This document shows positions 16,701 through 26,300 of a DNA stretch of 58,615 bases, piece after piece. Source of the stretch: Alphaproteobacteria bacterium (lineage in GTDB: Bacteria > Pseudomonadota > Alphaproteobacteria > Rickettsiales > UBA998). A program made the position numbers and the translations under genes. The DNA lies in assembly GCA_004292675.1 (NCBI GenBank), contig RDXO01000022.1, positions 1 to 58,615 of the forward strand, read 5' to 3'. The notes under the pieces were generated by a model. The model saw only the letters and a list, made by a program, of their open reading frames with translations. It searched no databases and had not been told where the DNA came from. Position 1 is the first letter of the stretch. Every line of letters begins with the position of its first letter.

Positions 16701-18554
16701 TTAACGCATCCGCACATAACTTCCGGGTGCTGCTTCGATGGGCTGATATGAACCATGCAGCGGGCTTGGCACGGCTTTTGTTGCTGCACCCACATGCGGG
16801 TGTTGCCATTCATGCCAATGCCCCCACCATGATCCTGCATGTTCTGTGGCATCTGATAACCATTGCTCTGGCTTCATCGTGCGATCAAGTGGATGCGTCC
16901 AATAGCTATATTTATTCTTTGTGGGCGGATTAATCACCCCCGCAATATGCCCTGATCCTGCCAAGACAAAACGCATATCCCCACCATAATGACGGGTTGC
17001 CGCAAAGGTAGATTGCCACGGCGCGATATGATCTTCGCGTGTTGATAAAAAGAAGCTCGGTGTGCGTATGCTGCTCAAATCAATCGCCACCCCATGTATT
17101 TCAAGGCTTCTGGGTTGTACCAAGCGATTATGCAGATAGAAATTACGCAAGCAATAGCTGTGCATCGTTTGCGCCATGCGTGTTGGATCAGAATTCCAAT
17201 AGAGCAAATCAAACGGAAATGGCTCTTTACCCAACAGATAATTATTCACCACAAACGACCAAATCATATTATTAGATCGCAACAAACTGAAGGTTGCTGC
17301 CATATCCGCCCCCTCCAAATAGCCCGTGCGATCCATTTTCGCTTCAATGCCTTGTATCTGTTCTTCGTCAATAAAAACTCCCAGTTCGCCCGGATCAGAA
17401 AAATCAAGCATCGTGGTGAGGTAGGTTGCTGAGGCTACCTGATCCTGTTCGCCTTTGGCATGAAGATAAGCAAGCGTTGTTGCAAGCAACGTCCCGCCCA
17501 AGCAATAACCCACGCACGCCACTTTCTCAGAAGCGGTTACTTCGCGTGCCACCTGCATCGCTTGCATCACCCCAAGCGTAACATAATCAGCAAAAGGCAC
17601 ATCACGATGCTGCGCCTCAGGATTCACCCACGAGACCACAAAAACTTGATAACCCTCATCCAACATCCAGCGCACCAAAGAATTTTTTTCTTGCATATCA
17701 AAGATGTAGAACTTATTGATCCATGCAGGAATCAACACAATAGGCGTAGGGCGCACATGTTCTGTGCGTGGTGTATAATGCAGAATTTGCATCAAATGAT
17801 TCTGAAAAATCACATGACCTTGCGTTGCTGCAATGTTTTTTCCGATGGTAAAAGCATTATTATCCGTTGTACTGATTGCTAAACGCCCTTTACCGCGTTC
17901 AAAATCCTCACGTAGATTGATAAGTCCCTTGAGGATTGTTTCCCCATTGCTCTCTAGGGATGCTTTCAATACTTCGGGGTTCGTGATCATGAAATTGCTT
18001 GGCGCGATTGCATCAACCCATTGCTTGGTATAGAAATTAACTTTGTCATTCGTATGAGCATCATCCGCATCATGCCCCAATTTATGCAAAGTATCATTCA
18101 TCCATGAGGAAGTCATCAGATATTGCTTTTTGATGTAATCAAAAAATATGTTATTATTCCATGATTCATCAGCAAAACGCTTATCATCAACCGTGGGCGT
18201 AGCCACCACAGACGATGATACGCCACCGTTCAAAAACTGCTCCATCGTATTTTGCCACAAATTGGCAGAATCATTCATCCAGACATAAGTAAGTTGCATG
18301 AGTCGCTGCGGATCTTGCATAACCTTTGTTGCCCATTGTCCATATTCTTGCGCCATGTTCAACAGATTGCGATCCGCGTGGCGTAGCCCACCAAGACCAT
18401 CTTCTTGCGCGATAATACGCAATATATCCTGCCATACTTTCACTGATTCACTCATATTATGAGCAAATAATAAAGGATTAAACTGCGTGGTTGAAGCGTG
18501 ACTATCGTTCATTTGAGGTTCCATAGATGGTGTGAGTACGGATGTGTGTGCCAT
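16701..18554 (-). CDS. phaC: Class I poly(3-hydroxyalkanoate) synthase
   Basis: Polymerises 3-hydroxyacyl-CoA into polyester storage granules. The alpha/beta-hydrolase core has the lipase-like box GYCLGG with nucleophile Cys351, Asp in STREDHIAPW, and His in GSGHIAGVINPP. The N-terminal domain (PhaC_N) and the phrases LIPAWINKFYIFDMQ and LLYWNSDPT are diagnostic. 617 residues is normal for class I. It is divergent from nadK across a 289-bp gap holding two family C palindromes. Confidence 0.95.
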   Translation of the reverse strand: MAHTSVLTPSMEPQMNDSHASTTQFNPLLFAHNMSESVKVWQDILRIIAQEDGLGGLRHADRNLLNMAQEYGQWATKVMQDPQRLMQLTYVWMNDSANLWQNTMEQFLNGGVSSSVVATPTVDDKRFADESWNNNIFFDYIKKQYLMTSSWMNDTLHKLGHDADDAHTNDKVNFYTKQWVDAIAPSNFMITNPEVLKASLESNGETILKGLINLREDFERGKGRLAISTTDNNAFTIGKNIAATQGHVIFQNHLMQILHYTPRTEHVRPTPIVLIPAWINKFYIFDMQEKNSLVRWMLDEGYQVFVVSWVNPEAQHRDVPFADYVTLGVMQAMQVAREVTASEKVACVGYCLGGTLLATTLAYLHAKGEQDQVASATYLTTMLDFSDPGELGVFIDEEQIQGIEAKMDRTGYLEGADMAATFSLLRSNNMIWSFVVNNYLLGKEPFPFDLLYWNSDPTRMAQTMHSYCLRNFYLHNRLVQPRSLEIHGVAIDLSSIRTPSFFLSTREDHIAPWQSTFAATRHYGGDMRFVLAGSGHIAGVINPPTKNKYSYWTHPLDRTMKPEQWLSDATEHAGSWWGHWHEWQHPHVGAATKAVPSPLHGSYQPIEAAPGSYVRMR

Positions 18555-18685
18555 TGATGATCCTATTATCTATCAGAAGTTGCCTACTATAGGCGAAGAT
18601 CATCACTGGTAGCAAGAAGAAATATATCAGCCTATGTCAAGTTTTTCTTGCATCCATGACGTAAACATGAAAAAAAGAACAGAAC

Positions 18686-18748
18686 TATAGCACGTTTCGA
18701 TAGGTTGGTTCTTTTACAAGAACGCACTTATCGAAAATTGGTGCTATA
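18686..18748 (+). repeat. Family C palindrome, copy 1
   Basis: 63 bp with ends TATAGCACG ... GTGCTATA and an internal CGATAGGTTGGTTCTT arm. The element proper, TAGCACG...GTGCTA, is bounded by TA on both sides. It lies between divergent phaC and nadK, so it is not a transcription terminator for either. Confidence 0.7.
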
Positions 18749-18758
18749 GATCATATAT

Positions 18759-18825
18759 CTATAGCGCGACCTAGCGATAAGTTCTGTTATAAAAACATAA
18801 CAAACCTATCGCTACGCGCCATAGC
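18759..18825 (+). repeat. Family C palindrome, copy 2 (degenerate)
   Basis: About 67 bp, CTATAGCGCG ... CGCGCCATAG, with inner arms TAGCGATAAGTTCTGTTAT and the matching ATAACA..CTATCGCTA. The right end has one base changed. It lies directly after copy 1 and just before nadK. Confidence 0.65.
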
Positions 18826-18843
18826 AATTTCATAGGTTCACAG

Positions 18844-19629
18844 GTGCATTATTATCAACAAATAGGGTTCGTAGCGGATAAAACTCCTGATGCACAAATG
18901 GTGCGTGAACTATTATTACAGCATTACCCTGAATGGGTCGATATGAACCTTGCTAGCGTACATGTCGATGTCATTATCGTGCTGGGCGGGGATGGCTTTA
19001 TGCTGCAAACCATGCACCGCTTCATTGATCGCAAAACGCCACTTTATGGCATGAATTGCGGTACGGTAGGTTTTTTGCTGAATCAATTTCATTTGGAACA
19101 TATCCCTGATCGGCTTGTGGCAGCGCGTTCTGTGAAATTATTTCCCCTCTCCATGTATGCACGCTGTATGAATGGACGTGAGGTGGAAGCACTCGCCATT
19201 AATGAAGTCTCATTGTTTCGTGAAAGCCGTCAAGCTGCAAAATTACGCATTACCGTTGATCACGTACCCCGCATTAAAGAATTGGTGGGGGATGGCATCC
19301 TCATTGCTACACCTGCGGGTAGTACCGCCTATAATTTTTCTGCAGGCGGGCCGATCATCCCTCTTTCTGCCAATGTCCTTGCACTTACACCCATCGCACC
19401 CTTTCGTCCACGGCGTTGGCGTGGTGCATTATTGGAACATACATCCAGTATTTTGTTGGATGTCTTGCACCCTGAAAAACGCCCAGTCAGTGCGGTAGCA
19501 GACTTTACCGAAGTGCGCAATGTCAGTGCGGTATTTGTCACAGAACAACGCAAAATATCGTTCACGTTACTGTTTGACCCTGAGCATAATCTTGATGAAC
19601 GCATCCGCATGGAACAATTCACGGACTAG
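18844..19629 (+). CDS. nadK: NAD kinase
   Basis: Phosphorylates NAD to NADP. The GGDG motif (residues 48-51) in [14 protein letters not shown], the [10 protein letters not shown] segment, NEVSLFRES and the [17 protein letters not shown] signature are all present. 261 residues. The start is GTG 18844, which leaves the upstream palindrome non-coding; no strong ribosome site is seen because the leader is repeat sequence. About 140 bp of apparently non-coding sequence follows before the MuF gene. Confidence 0.92.
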   Translation: MHYYQQIGFVADKTPDAQMVRELLLQHYPEWVDMNLASVHVDVIIVLGGDGFMLQTMHRFIDRKTPLYGMNCGTVGFLLNQFHLEHIPDRLVAARSVKLFPLSMYARCMNGREVEALAINEVSLFRESRQAAKLRITVDHVPRIKELVGDGILIATPAGSTAYNFSAGGPIIPLSANVLALTPIAPFRPRRWRGALLEHTSSILLDVLHPEKRPVSAVADFTEVRNVSAVFVTEQRKISFTLLFDPEHNLDERIRMEQFTD

Positions 19630-19771
19630 GCAAGTTAGGGCGTGTGAACTATTGTCCGCACCCGTCAGGTTGGGTAGCCAATGCTCACATTGCAGATATG
19701 ATTCTTTTTTTATCCCTTCCAGAGCGCGCCAATCCACTTCACATTGCGCGCCATATAAGAAGGGTACGCAC

Positions 19772-20406
19772 ATGCAAAACATTGAACATCCACTCTATAA
19801 AAAAGCATTTGTTCAGTATTTGCGTAAAGGGACACCGATTGAACGCACCATGCAGGAGCTGCTGACCAAAGCAAACCATCCCACCACACATTACATCTGG
19901 CGAACACAAGGAGATGACAAAGTTCGATCTTCCCATGCCGCCAATAACGGTAAAATCTTCTCGTGGGACAATCCACCCGATACAGGCAATCCGAGTGATG
20001 ATTTTGGATGCAGGTGTTGGGCTGAGCCTTATTATGGTTTTATTCCGTATGACCCGCCGATTGAACCTGTATATCCTGAATTGATTTTCCTGCCATTGCT
20101 ACGTTTTGGTGGCATTATTCGAACGCTGTTGCGTCGTATCATTGATGTGGATGCCGATACATTAACGGAAGCACAGGCAGAAAACCTGAAACGATTTGAT
20201 AAAAAATTACCAAAAGATGCAGGTGAAATAAGAATATTCAAAGATGTACATGGACAGCGTATTTTTCAAGCGGATGTGCCAGCAAAAAATATCCAGGTTC
20301 ATTTGCCCGTTATGAAAAGATAGTGGATGCACAAGGAAATACAGTATCATATACTAAAACAACCTATGCGCCTGATGGCAGTATTGTGCATATTAAAATC
20401 AAATAG
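19772..20406 (+). pseudogene. Orphan MuF-type polymorphic toxin, frame-shifted at a poly-A tract
   Basis: Residues about 30-90 match the C-terminal part of phage Mu F-like minor head proteins (YIWRTQGDDKVRSSHAAN, FSWDNPPDTGNP, DFGCRCWAEPY). A hydrophobic linker and a C-terminal domain (from about residue 130, AENLKRFDKKLPKDAGEIRI) follow. In the first frame it stops at 20323 (183 residues). Reading one extra A in the A6 run 20284-20289 restores a 38-residue tail, YPGSFARYEKIVDAQGNTVS and on to HIKIK, ending at 20406, of the kind seen at the ends of polymorphic toxins. Full repaired length is 211. ATG 19772 follows AGAAGGG. MuF toxins normally ride on prophages; no other phage gene is adjacent here. 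The likely activity (nuclease?) is inference. Confidence 0.72.
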
Positions 20407-20417
20407 GAAATATTGAG

Positions 20418-20774
20418 ATGAAAACACGAAGCCAAGCTCTTAATGATTTGCTGGAATATAACCAGCCGATAGACTGGATTACTACGGCACTTAAAAAATT
20501 TCCGTGGGATAGTGATACAATCTATGCGGTTCTGACTCGCACCCATATAATCACTGTATTGCAGCGTTATTTAGACGCAACATTATGTGAACATCGGGTG
20601 GAAACATGGGCAAATGCAGTGGAAGGGCGGGACGACATTGCATGGGAACAAGGGTATGAGGAGCTATTACAAGAAACCATCCATCAACTCGCCAACCCAT
20701 TGCTTACTTTATCATTAACTCAAAATGCCGCCAAAAAGATAATGAATGTTTTGATGTCAGATGCTCGTATGTAA
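20418..20774 (+). CDS. Candidate immunity protein for the MuF toxin
   Basis: 118 residues, acidic and helical, no signal or membrane segment. It starts 12 bp after the repaired toxin stop, with AGGAAAT upstream, as immunity genes do. The segment VLQRYLDATLCEHRVETWAN followed by AVEGRDDIAWEQGYEELL resembles small cytoplasmic proteins often found beside toxin-like genes. The call rests on position plus size and is inference. It remains open and apparently intact although the toxin is frame-shifted. Confidence 0.6.
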   Translation: MKTRSQALNDLLEYNQPIDWITTALKKFPWDSDTIYAVLTRTHIITVLQRYLDATLCEHRVETWANAVEGRDDIAWEQGYEELLQETIHQLANPLLTLSLTQNAAKKIMNVLMSDARM

Positions 20775-20816
20775 TGCCAAGCTCTGCAGTGATGGTGCGT
20801 ATGCTGAACGCGCACA

Positions 20817-20876
20817 TATAGCACGCTTCAGTAGGTTTATTCTTTTTTAAGAGCAACCCTACTGAAGCGTGCTATA
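20817..20876 (+). repeat. Family C palindrome, copy 3
   Basis: 60 bp, TATAGCACGCTTCAGTAGG ... CCTACTGAAGCGTGCTATA, with a near-perfect long stem. It lies between the convergent immunity gene and fumC, where it could also act as a bidirectional terminator, though no U-tract follows. Confidence 0.75.
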
Positions 20877-20902
20877 GCTCATTAGCGCACAATCAACACC
20901 CC

Positions 20903-22303
20903 CTAGCTCGGTGTAATCATATCCTCTGGCTTCACCCATGCATCAAACTGCTCTGCCGTGAGCAAGCCTAACTCAAGTGCCGCTGCCTTCAAGGTTGTGT
21001 TCTTCTTATGCGCATGTTTGGCAATTTTTGCAGCATTATCATATCCTATATGCGGATTAAGTGCAGTGACCAACATTAATGATTCATCGCGCAATGCCTC
21101 GATGCGCGCCACATTCGCAACAATCCCCACGGCACAATGCTCGGTGAAGCTACGCGCTCCATCGGCAAGCAAGCGAACTGATTGCAAAAAATTATGAATA
21201 ATCATCGGCTTAAAGACGTTCAACTCAAAATGCCCATTGCTTGCACCAATCGTCACGGCAACATGATTGCCCATCACTTGCGCAGCAATCATCGTCAACG
21301 CTTCACATTGGGTAGGGTTGACTTTTCCCGGCATAATGGATGACCCCGGCTCATTTTCGGGGAGTTGCAATTCTCCTAAACCACAACGCGGCCCTGATGC
21401 TAGGAAACGAATATCATTCGCTATTTTCATAAAAGCTGCTGCAAGCGTATTCAAGATGCCATGCACATCCACCAATGGCTCATGCCCTGCAAGTGCTGCA
21501 AATTTATTCGGTGCTGTCACAAATGGCAGCCCTGTAAACTTGGCAACTTCTTCTGCAAAGCGTTCTGCAAAACCAATTTTGCAGTTAATGCCCGTGCCAA
21601 CCGCCGTGCCACCTTGCGCAAGTTCATAAATACCTTTCAGTGCCTTAGGATCGTCAAGCAGATGCAACACATAATCTAATTGCGCGACATAACCCGAAAA
21701 TTCCTGCCCCAAAGTAAGTGGGGTAGCATCTTGCGTATGGGTACGCCCGATTTTGATGATGGGGGCAAATTCTTGTGCTTTAGCATCCAACGCATCACGC
21801 AAGCCACGTAATGCTGGCACAAGATGATGATGAATCTCAGACGCTGCCGCAATATGCATCGCAGTTGGGAAGGTATCATTCGATGATTGCCCCATATTGA
21901 CGTGATCATTCGGATGCACGGGCTTCTTAGAACCCATTTCACCGCCCAACATCTCAATGGCACGATTAGAAATCACCTCATTGACATTCATATTCGTTTG
22001 CGTACCCGATCCCGTTTGCCAAATACGTAGCGGGAAGTGATCATCAAGTTTATGCTCTAATACCTCTGTAGCAGCAACCACAATCGCATCGCCAAGTTTT
22101 GCATCTAATGCCCCAAGAGCCACATTGGCAATGGCAGCACTACGCTTTAATATCCCGAGCGCACGGATCATGGCTTTGGGCATAATTTCCGTGCTAATAT
22201 CGAAATTAATCAGCGAACGCGCCGTTTGTGCGCCATAATAGCGATCATTCGGCACATTAATAGCACCAAAACTATCCGTTTCACTTCTTATTCCTATTGA
22301 CAT
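20903..22303 (-). CDS. fumC: Class II fumarate hydratase
   Basis: Interconverts fumarate and malate in the TCA cycle. The superfamily signature [15 protein letters not shown] and segments [38 protein letters not shown] and GTAVGTGIN are intact. The 466-residue length is typical. Divergent from the DMT transporter. Confidence 0.96.
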   Translation of the reverse strand: MSIGIRSETDSFGAINVPNDRYYGAQTARSLINFDISTEIMPKAMIRALGILKRSAAIANVALGALDAKLGDAIVVAATEVLEHKLDDHFPLRIWQTGSGTQTNMNVNEVISNRAIEMLGGEMGSKKPVHPNDHVNMGQSSNDTFPTAMHIAAASEIHHHLVPALRGLRDALDAKAQEFAPIIKIGRTHTQDATPLTLGQEFSGYVAQLDYVLHLLDDPKALKGIYELAQGGTAVGTGINCKIGFAERFAEEVAKFTGLPFVTAPNKFAALAGHEPLVDVHGILNTLAAAFMKIANDIRFLASGPRCGLGELQLPENEPGSSIMPGKVNPTQCEALTMIAAQVMGNHVAVTIGASNGHFELNVFKPMIIHNFLQSVRLLADGARSFTEHCAVGIVANVARIEALRDESLMLVTALNPHIGYDNAAKIAKHAHKKNTTLKAAALELGLLTAEQFDAWVKPEDMITPS

Positions 22304-22375
22304 TTGCTAACTCCATCGTGATGATATGCGTTTGCCCTTTATCAGGGATTAATCTAATTATAGTACGATGCATCA

Positions 22376-23275
22376 ATGACCACCCAAAAATCCAGTATTA
22401 TTTTATCCGATGAAGTAAAACGCGCATCAAAAAATCGCATACACGGCATAGTGTTGTTTTTATTCGCGGGTTTGCTTTCCACTTTTATCAATGGTGAGAT
22501 GCGTTATCTTGGGCAGACTCATGGCTATCACCCTTTTCAATTAGTGTTCCTCTATAGCATTCTTGGTGCTGTATGTTACCTACCTTCGGTGATGCGTCAT
22601 CCACAGCTTGTGCAACCACAACGCATCAAACTTTTGGCTCTACGTTCTTTTTTAGAAGTGGTGGCATTCACGGCGGTATTTTTTGCAGTTACACTTCTGC
22701 CTTTTGCGATGTTCACGACTCTGACGTTTACCTCCCCCTTGATTGGTGCAGTGATGGCGGTCTATTGGCTCGGTGAACGCATGACAAAGCCAAAAATCAT
22801 AGGGTTGATCATGGGTTTTATCGGCATTATCATTGTTTCTAATCCATCATCTGAAGGGATGAATTGGGCAATTTTCTTGCCCTTATTTGCGGCTATATGT
22901 TTTTCTGGTTGCGGCGTATTGATTCGCAAATTAGCAGCAACAGAACATTCATCCTGTATTGCCGTATGCACATTGCTGGGCATGGCGATTCTATCCTTAC
23001 CCTTAGCTCTGACGCATTGGCAAAGCATCACATGGGAACATGCGCCCTATATTGCATTGCTTGCGGTGATGGTGGGTGTGGTACAATTTTGTGTGGGTCA
23101 CGCGTTGGGGAAAATTGAACTAACGCTTGCGCAACCGCTGATTTTTCTCAATCTTATCACTTCCTCGCTTTTGGGTTGGCTGATCTTTGATGAAACAGTG
23201 ACTTCCAATATCTGGTTGGGTGCATTCTGCATCATTGCGGGCATTATTTATTCTTTGCGGCGCAAAATATCCTAA
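22376..23275 (+). CDS. EamA/DMT-family transporter
   Basis: A 299-residue inner-membrane protein with about ten hydrophobic helices in two EamA repeats; the first ends near VSNPSSEGMNW and the second near GAFCIIAGIIYSLRR. A short basic N-terminus precedes the first helix. Members move metabolites, amino acids or nucleotide sugars; the substrate cannot be told from sequence. It stands alone between fumC (divergent) and nhaA. Confidence 0.85.
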   Translation: MTTQKSSIILSDEVKRASKNRIHGIVLFLFAGLLSTFINGEMRYLGQTHGYHPFQLVFLYSILGAVCYLPSVMRHPQLVQPQRIKLLALRSFLEVVAFTAVFFAVTLLPFAMFTTLTFTSPLIGAVMAVYWLGERMTKPKIIGLIMGFIGIIIVSNPSSEGMNWAIFLPLFAAICFSGCGVLIRKLAATEHSSCIAVCTLLGMAILSLPLALTHWQSITWEHAPYIALLAVMVGVVQFCVGHALGKIELTLAQPLIFLNLITSSLLGWLIFDETVTSNIWLGAFCIIAGIIYSLRRKIS

Positions 23276-23390
23276 GTTTAGTTGCCTCACACCATAAAAT
23301 CATACACAACTAGAGAGTCGTTTGTAAATCATTATATTTTTTGGTGTATGTTCACTAGGTTCATACCTATTTCATCTGGATAATCTCATT

Positions 23391-24569
23391 ATGGTATCTC
23401 CTTCTCCATCCTCAGCTTGGAAGCGATTTGTTGCCTTAGAAATTTCAGGCAGCATTGTTCTTATTGCAGCTACCATTATTGCTATGATCTGCGCCAATAG
23501 TAGCCTTGCACCGCATTATTATCATATGTTGCATATGAAGATTGGGGTGCATGTCAATGATCTTTTTGTCATCAATTATTCTGTGGAACATTGGATCAAT
23601 GATGGCTTGATGGTGCTTTTTTTCTTTGTGGTGGGCATGGAGATCAAACGCGAGTTGAAAGAAGGTGAATTATGCACGCGACAAAAAGCTATTCTGCCCT
23701 TTCTTGCTGCGGTGGGTGGGGTTGTTTCACCTGCTCTTATTTTTAGCGCACTCAACTGGGGGGACGAAACCACCATGCGTGGCTGGGCAATTCCTTCTGC
23801 CACGGATATTGCCTTTGCGGTGGGTGCTTTATCGATGTTTGGCAAGCGTGTTCCTAGCTCGCTTAAAGTATTTCTGCTTGCTGTTGCCGTCATTGATGAT
23901 TTAATGGCAGTACTCATTATTGCGGTTTTTTATACCAGCCATCTTTCATTCACCGCATTAGCTATTGCATGGGTCTGTATTGGTGCATTGTATGTATGCA
24001 ACCAAAAAGGAATCGCACGCGTTACACCCTATGCCATTCTTGGCTTCATCATGTGGCTTGCGGTGTTGCAATCAGGGATTCACGCAACCATTGCGGGGGT
24101 AATTCTTGGTTTTATGATCCCACTCAAAGCACAAAATAGCGCGGGCGTACCTATGCTTGATGCATGTCGCCATGCCCTACATGAATGGGTGACGTTCCTC
24201 ATTATGCCTATTTTTGCCCTTGCCAATGCAGGCGTGCAACTCGATGGCTTAACATTCAATCATCTGCTGCATCCTGTGCCTTTGGGGATTGGTCTTGGGC
24301 TATTTTTCGGGAAACAATTTGGGATTTTTATTGTCTCTTATAGCGTCATCAAACTCAAGATCGCGGATTTCCCTTCAGGCGCAACATGGGCGCAATTTTA
24401 CGGCATCTGCATCATGTGTGGGATAGGTTTCACCATGAGTTTATTTGTTGGAAATCTTGCCTATCAGGATGCGGAACTACTGACCTACACCAAACTTGGC
24501 GTATTGCTTGGTTCTATTTCTTCCGTCTGTGTTGGAAGTATTGTGTTAAACAGGGTGCTGAACCGATAA
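23391..24569 (+). CDS. nhaA: Na+/H+ antiporter NhaA
   Basis: Exchanges two protons for one sodium, for pH and salt homeostasis. Key acidic motifs are intact: PSATDIAFAVGAL (ATD, Asp133 equivalent) and AVIDDLMAVLII (paired Asp163-Asp164 equivalent). VVGMEIKREL and GIGFTMSLFVGNLAY are also diagnostic. 392 residues, about 12 membrane helices. Confidence 0.95.
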   Translation: MVSPSPSSAWKRFVALEISGSIVLIAATIIAMICANSSLAPHYYHMLHMKIGVHVNDLFVINYSVEHWINDGLMVLFFFVVGMEIKRELKEGELCTRQKAILPFLAAVGGVVSPALIFSALNWGDETTMRGWAIPSATDIAFAVGALSMFGKRVPSSLKVFLLAVAVIDDLMAVLIIAVFYTSHLSFTALAIAWVCIGALYVCNQKGIARVTPYAILGFIMWLAVLQSGIHATIAGVILGFMIPLKAQNSAGVPMLDACRHALHEWVTFLIMPIFALANAGVQLDGLTFNHLLHPVPLGIGLGLFFGKQFGIFIVSYSVIKLKIADFPSGATWAQFYGICIMCGIGFTMSLFVGNLAYQDAELLTYTKLGVLLGSISSVCVGSIVLNRVLNR

Positions 24570-24663
24570 TCGCTTATACCTCATTTGGTTCAATCTTCCT
24601 TCACTTGCTATAAAGATGATCCCCTATTATAATGACGATGGGAACGATAGGTAGCTTACATAC

Positions 24664-26220
24664 GTGATTCATTTCAAACGCTCCATTAAGTATAAATTGA
24701 TCCGCATGATCATGATTGTCACATGCCTTGCAGTGATACTCACGACTGTTGCTTTGTCCATTATTGGCATCAAGGATATGCGTTCTAGCGTCATTCAAGA
24801 GATACAACATGCAGCACATACCATCGGAGAACAGAGCAAGCACCATATGCGCTTTGGCTATCAGCCACAAGTGATGCAAAAATTGGAAATGCTGCGCCTT
24901 ATTCCTTCCGTACAACGCGCCTGCCTTTATAATGCTCAGGGGCATATTTATGCCATTTATCCAACACCTATGGGAGGAACATTCGATGATTTTTCTGATT
25001 TCTTAGGAAGTGATGAAGGTTTTCGTCGTGCTGCACAATGTCCTCTGATCAATGGCAACGTCACCACCCTTACGGATAATAATATTGAAACGCACCAATT
25101 TATCACGATCAAAGATAAAAAAGTTGGCAGCATCTATATTCGTGCTGATATTAAGCGTGTTGATAAATACATCACCCAACAATTCATTACAACCTTGGTG
25201 ATCTTAATTTTAGTCGGAGGCTTCGCCTTCGCACTTGCGCGCAACATCCAACACACAGTGAGTTATCCCGTTTTGGAATTAGCACGCGCTACATCCCGCG
25301 TTTCGATGTTTCATGATTATTCGCATTCCGTATTGGCAGGTCTCACTACCCCGCAATTAGTGGATCATTATTCTGAAGAAATAGCAAGCCTTATCGTAGC
25401 GTTCAATAAAATGCTCCATGATCTAATGCAGCGTGAACAGATGGTACAACAGCAACGTAGTGCCTTAGAAGATGCCAAAAATGCCGCAGAACATGCTAAT
25501 TATGCGAAAAGTCAAATTATGGCGAGCATCAGCCATGAGCTACTCACTCCCCTCAATCATATTATTGGTTTTTCTACTTTTATGAAAGAGCAATTAATGG
25601 GAGATATGCCCGAACAATACCGTGCCTATAGCGAAGATATGTACCGTTCCGCAATCGAACTTTTGGAAATCATTAATTCTATTCTGGATTATACTCGCGC
25701 ACATACAGGGGAGTTGACTCTCACCTTAACGCCGTTTGATGTGCAACGCACATTAGAACAAATCATCCACTTATTTTCCAAACAAATTGAAGAACTTCAT
25801 GTGGATATAACCATAGAATGTGCGTATAATATGCCACTTTTGATTGCTGATCGCATACGCTTTATTCAGATCATACGCTGCATCATTTCTAATGCGATCA
25901 AATTTTCACAACCGCCCCCTGCATCGGCGATGGTGCGCATTAAGGTCAGCCATAAAGCAGGATCGCACCACCCCGAACAATTCCATATTTATATTTCTGA
26001 TGCAGGCATTGGCATGACTCCAGAAGAAATTGAATGTGCGTTTCAAAGTTTTAGGCAAATTGATGGTGATTTGAATCGTAGATTTAACGGTATTGGTCTA
26101 GGAATCCCCCTAGCAAAAGAACTTGTTGATCTGCATAAGGGTTCAATGATCATCGAAAGCACCCCCAATGAAGGAACGCGTGTTCATATTATCTTACCGC
26201 AAGGAGGAACTGACGCATAA
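24664..26220 (+). CDS. Membrane sensor histidine kinase (DivJ/PleC-like HisKA)
   Basis: 518 residues. Two membrane segments (about 13-36 and 173-195) enclose a periplasmic sensor domain of about 135 residues. A HAMP-like/coiled-coil linker leads to HisKA with SHELLTPLNHIIGFS (phospho-acceptor His291), then the N box ISNAIKFSQ, G1 SDAGIGMTPEE and G2 GIGLGIPLAKELVDLHKG. The usual HELR is HELL. The HisKA region most resembles cell-cycle kinases PleC/DivJ of Alphaproteobacteria, so a DivK-like partner is possible. No response regulator is adjacent. Start is GTG 24664. Confidence 0.85.
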   Translation: MIHFKRSIKYKLIRMIMIVTCLAVILTTVALSIIGIKDMRSSVIQEIQHAAHTIGEQSKHHMRFGYQPQVMQKLEMLRLIPSVQRACLYNAQGHIYAIYPTPMGGTFDDFSDFLGSDEGFRRAAQCPLINGNVTTLTDNNIETHQFITIKDKKVGSIYIRADIKRVDKYITQQFITTLVILILVGGFAFALARNIQHTVSYPVLELARATSRVSMFHDYSHSVLAGLTTPQLVDHYSEEIASLIVAFNKMLHDLMQREQMVQQQRSALEDAKNAAEHANYAKSQIMASISHELLTPLNHIIGFSTFMKEQLMGDMPEQYRAYSEDMYRSAIELLEIINSILDYTRAHTGELTLTLTPFDVQRTLEQIIHLFSKQIEELHVDITIECAYNMPLLIADRIRFIQIIRCIISNAIKFSQPPPASAMVRIKVSHKAGSHHPEQFHIYISDAGIGMTPEEIECAFQSFRQIDGDLNRRFNGIGLGIPLAKELVDLHKGSMIIESTPNEGTRVHIILPQGGTDA

Positions 26221-26300
26221 TATCGTGTATTTTTTACCATAATTTTACATGTTTATAGTACCAATAATAGTTAGAGCATGGTTGCTTAAGGAGTGATATC

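Noticed and set aside
18686..18825. Two palindromes considered as transcription terminators
   Set aside because: They lie between divergent phaC and nadK and have no U-tract, so they cannot terminate either gene.
19520..19771. Upstream in-frame extension of the MuF gene overlapping nadK
   Set aside because: The extension is antisense-like to no known domain and overlaps nadK in another frame; ATG 19772 has a ribosome site and gives the conserved start.
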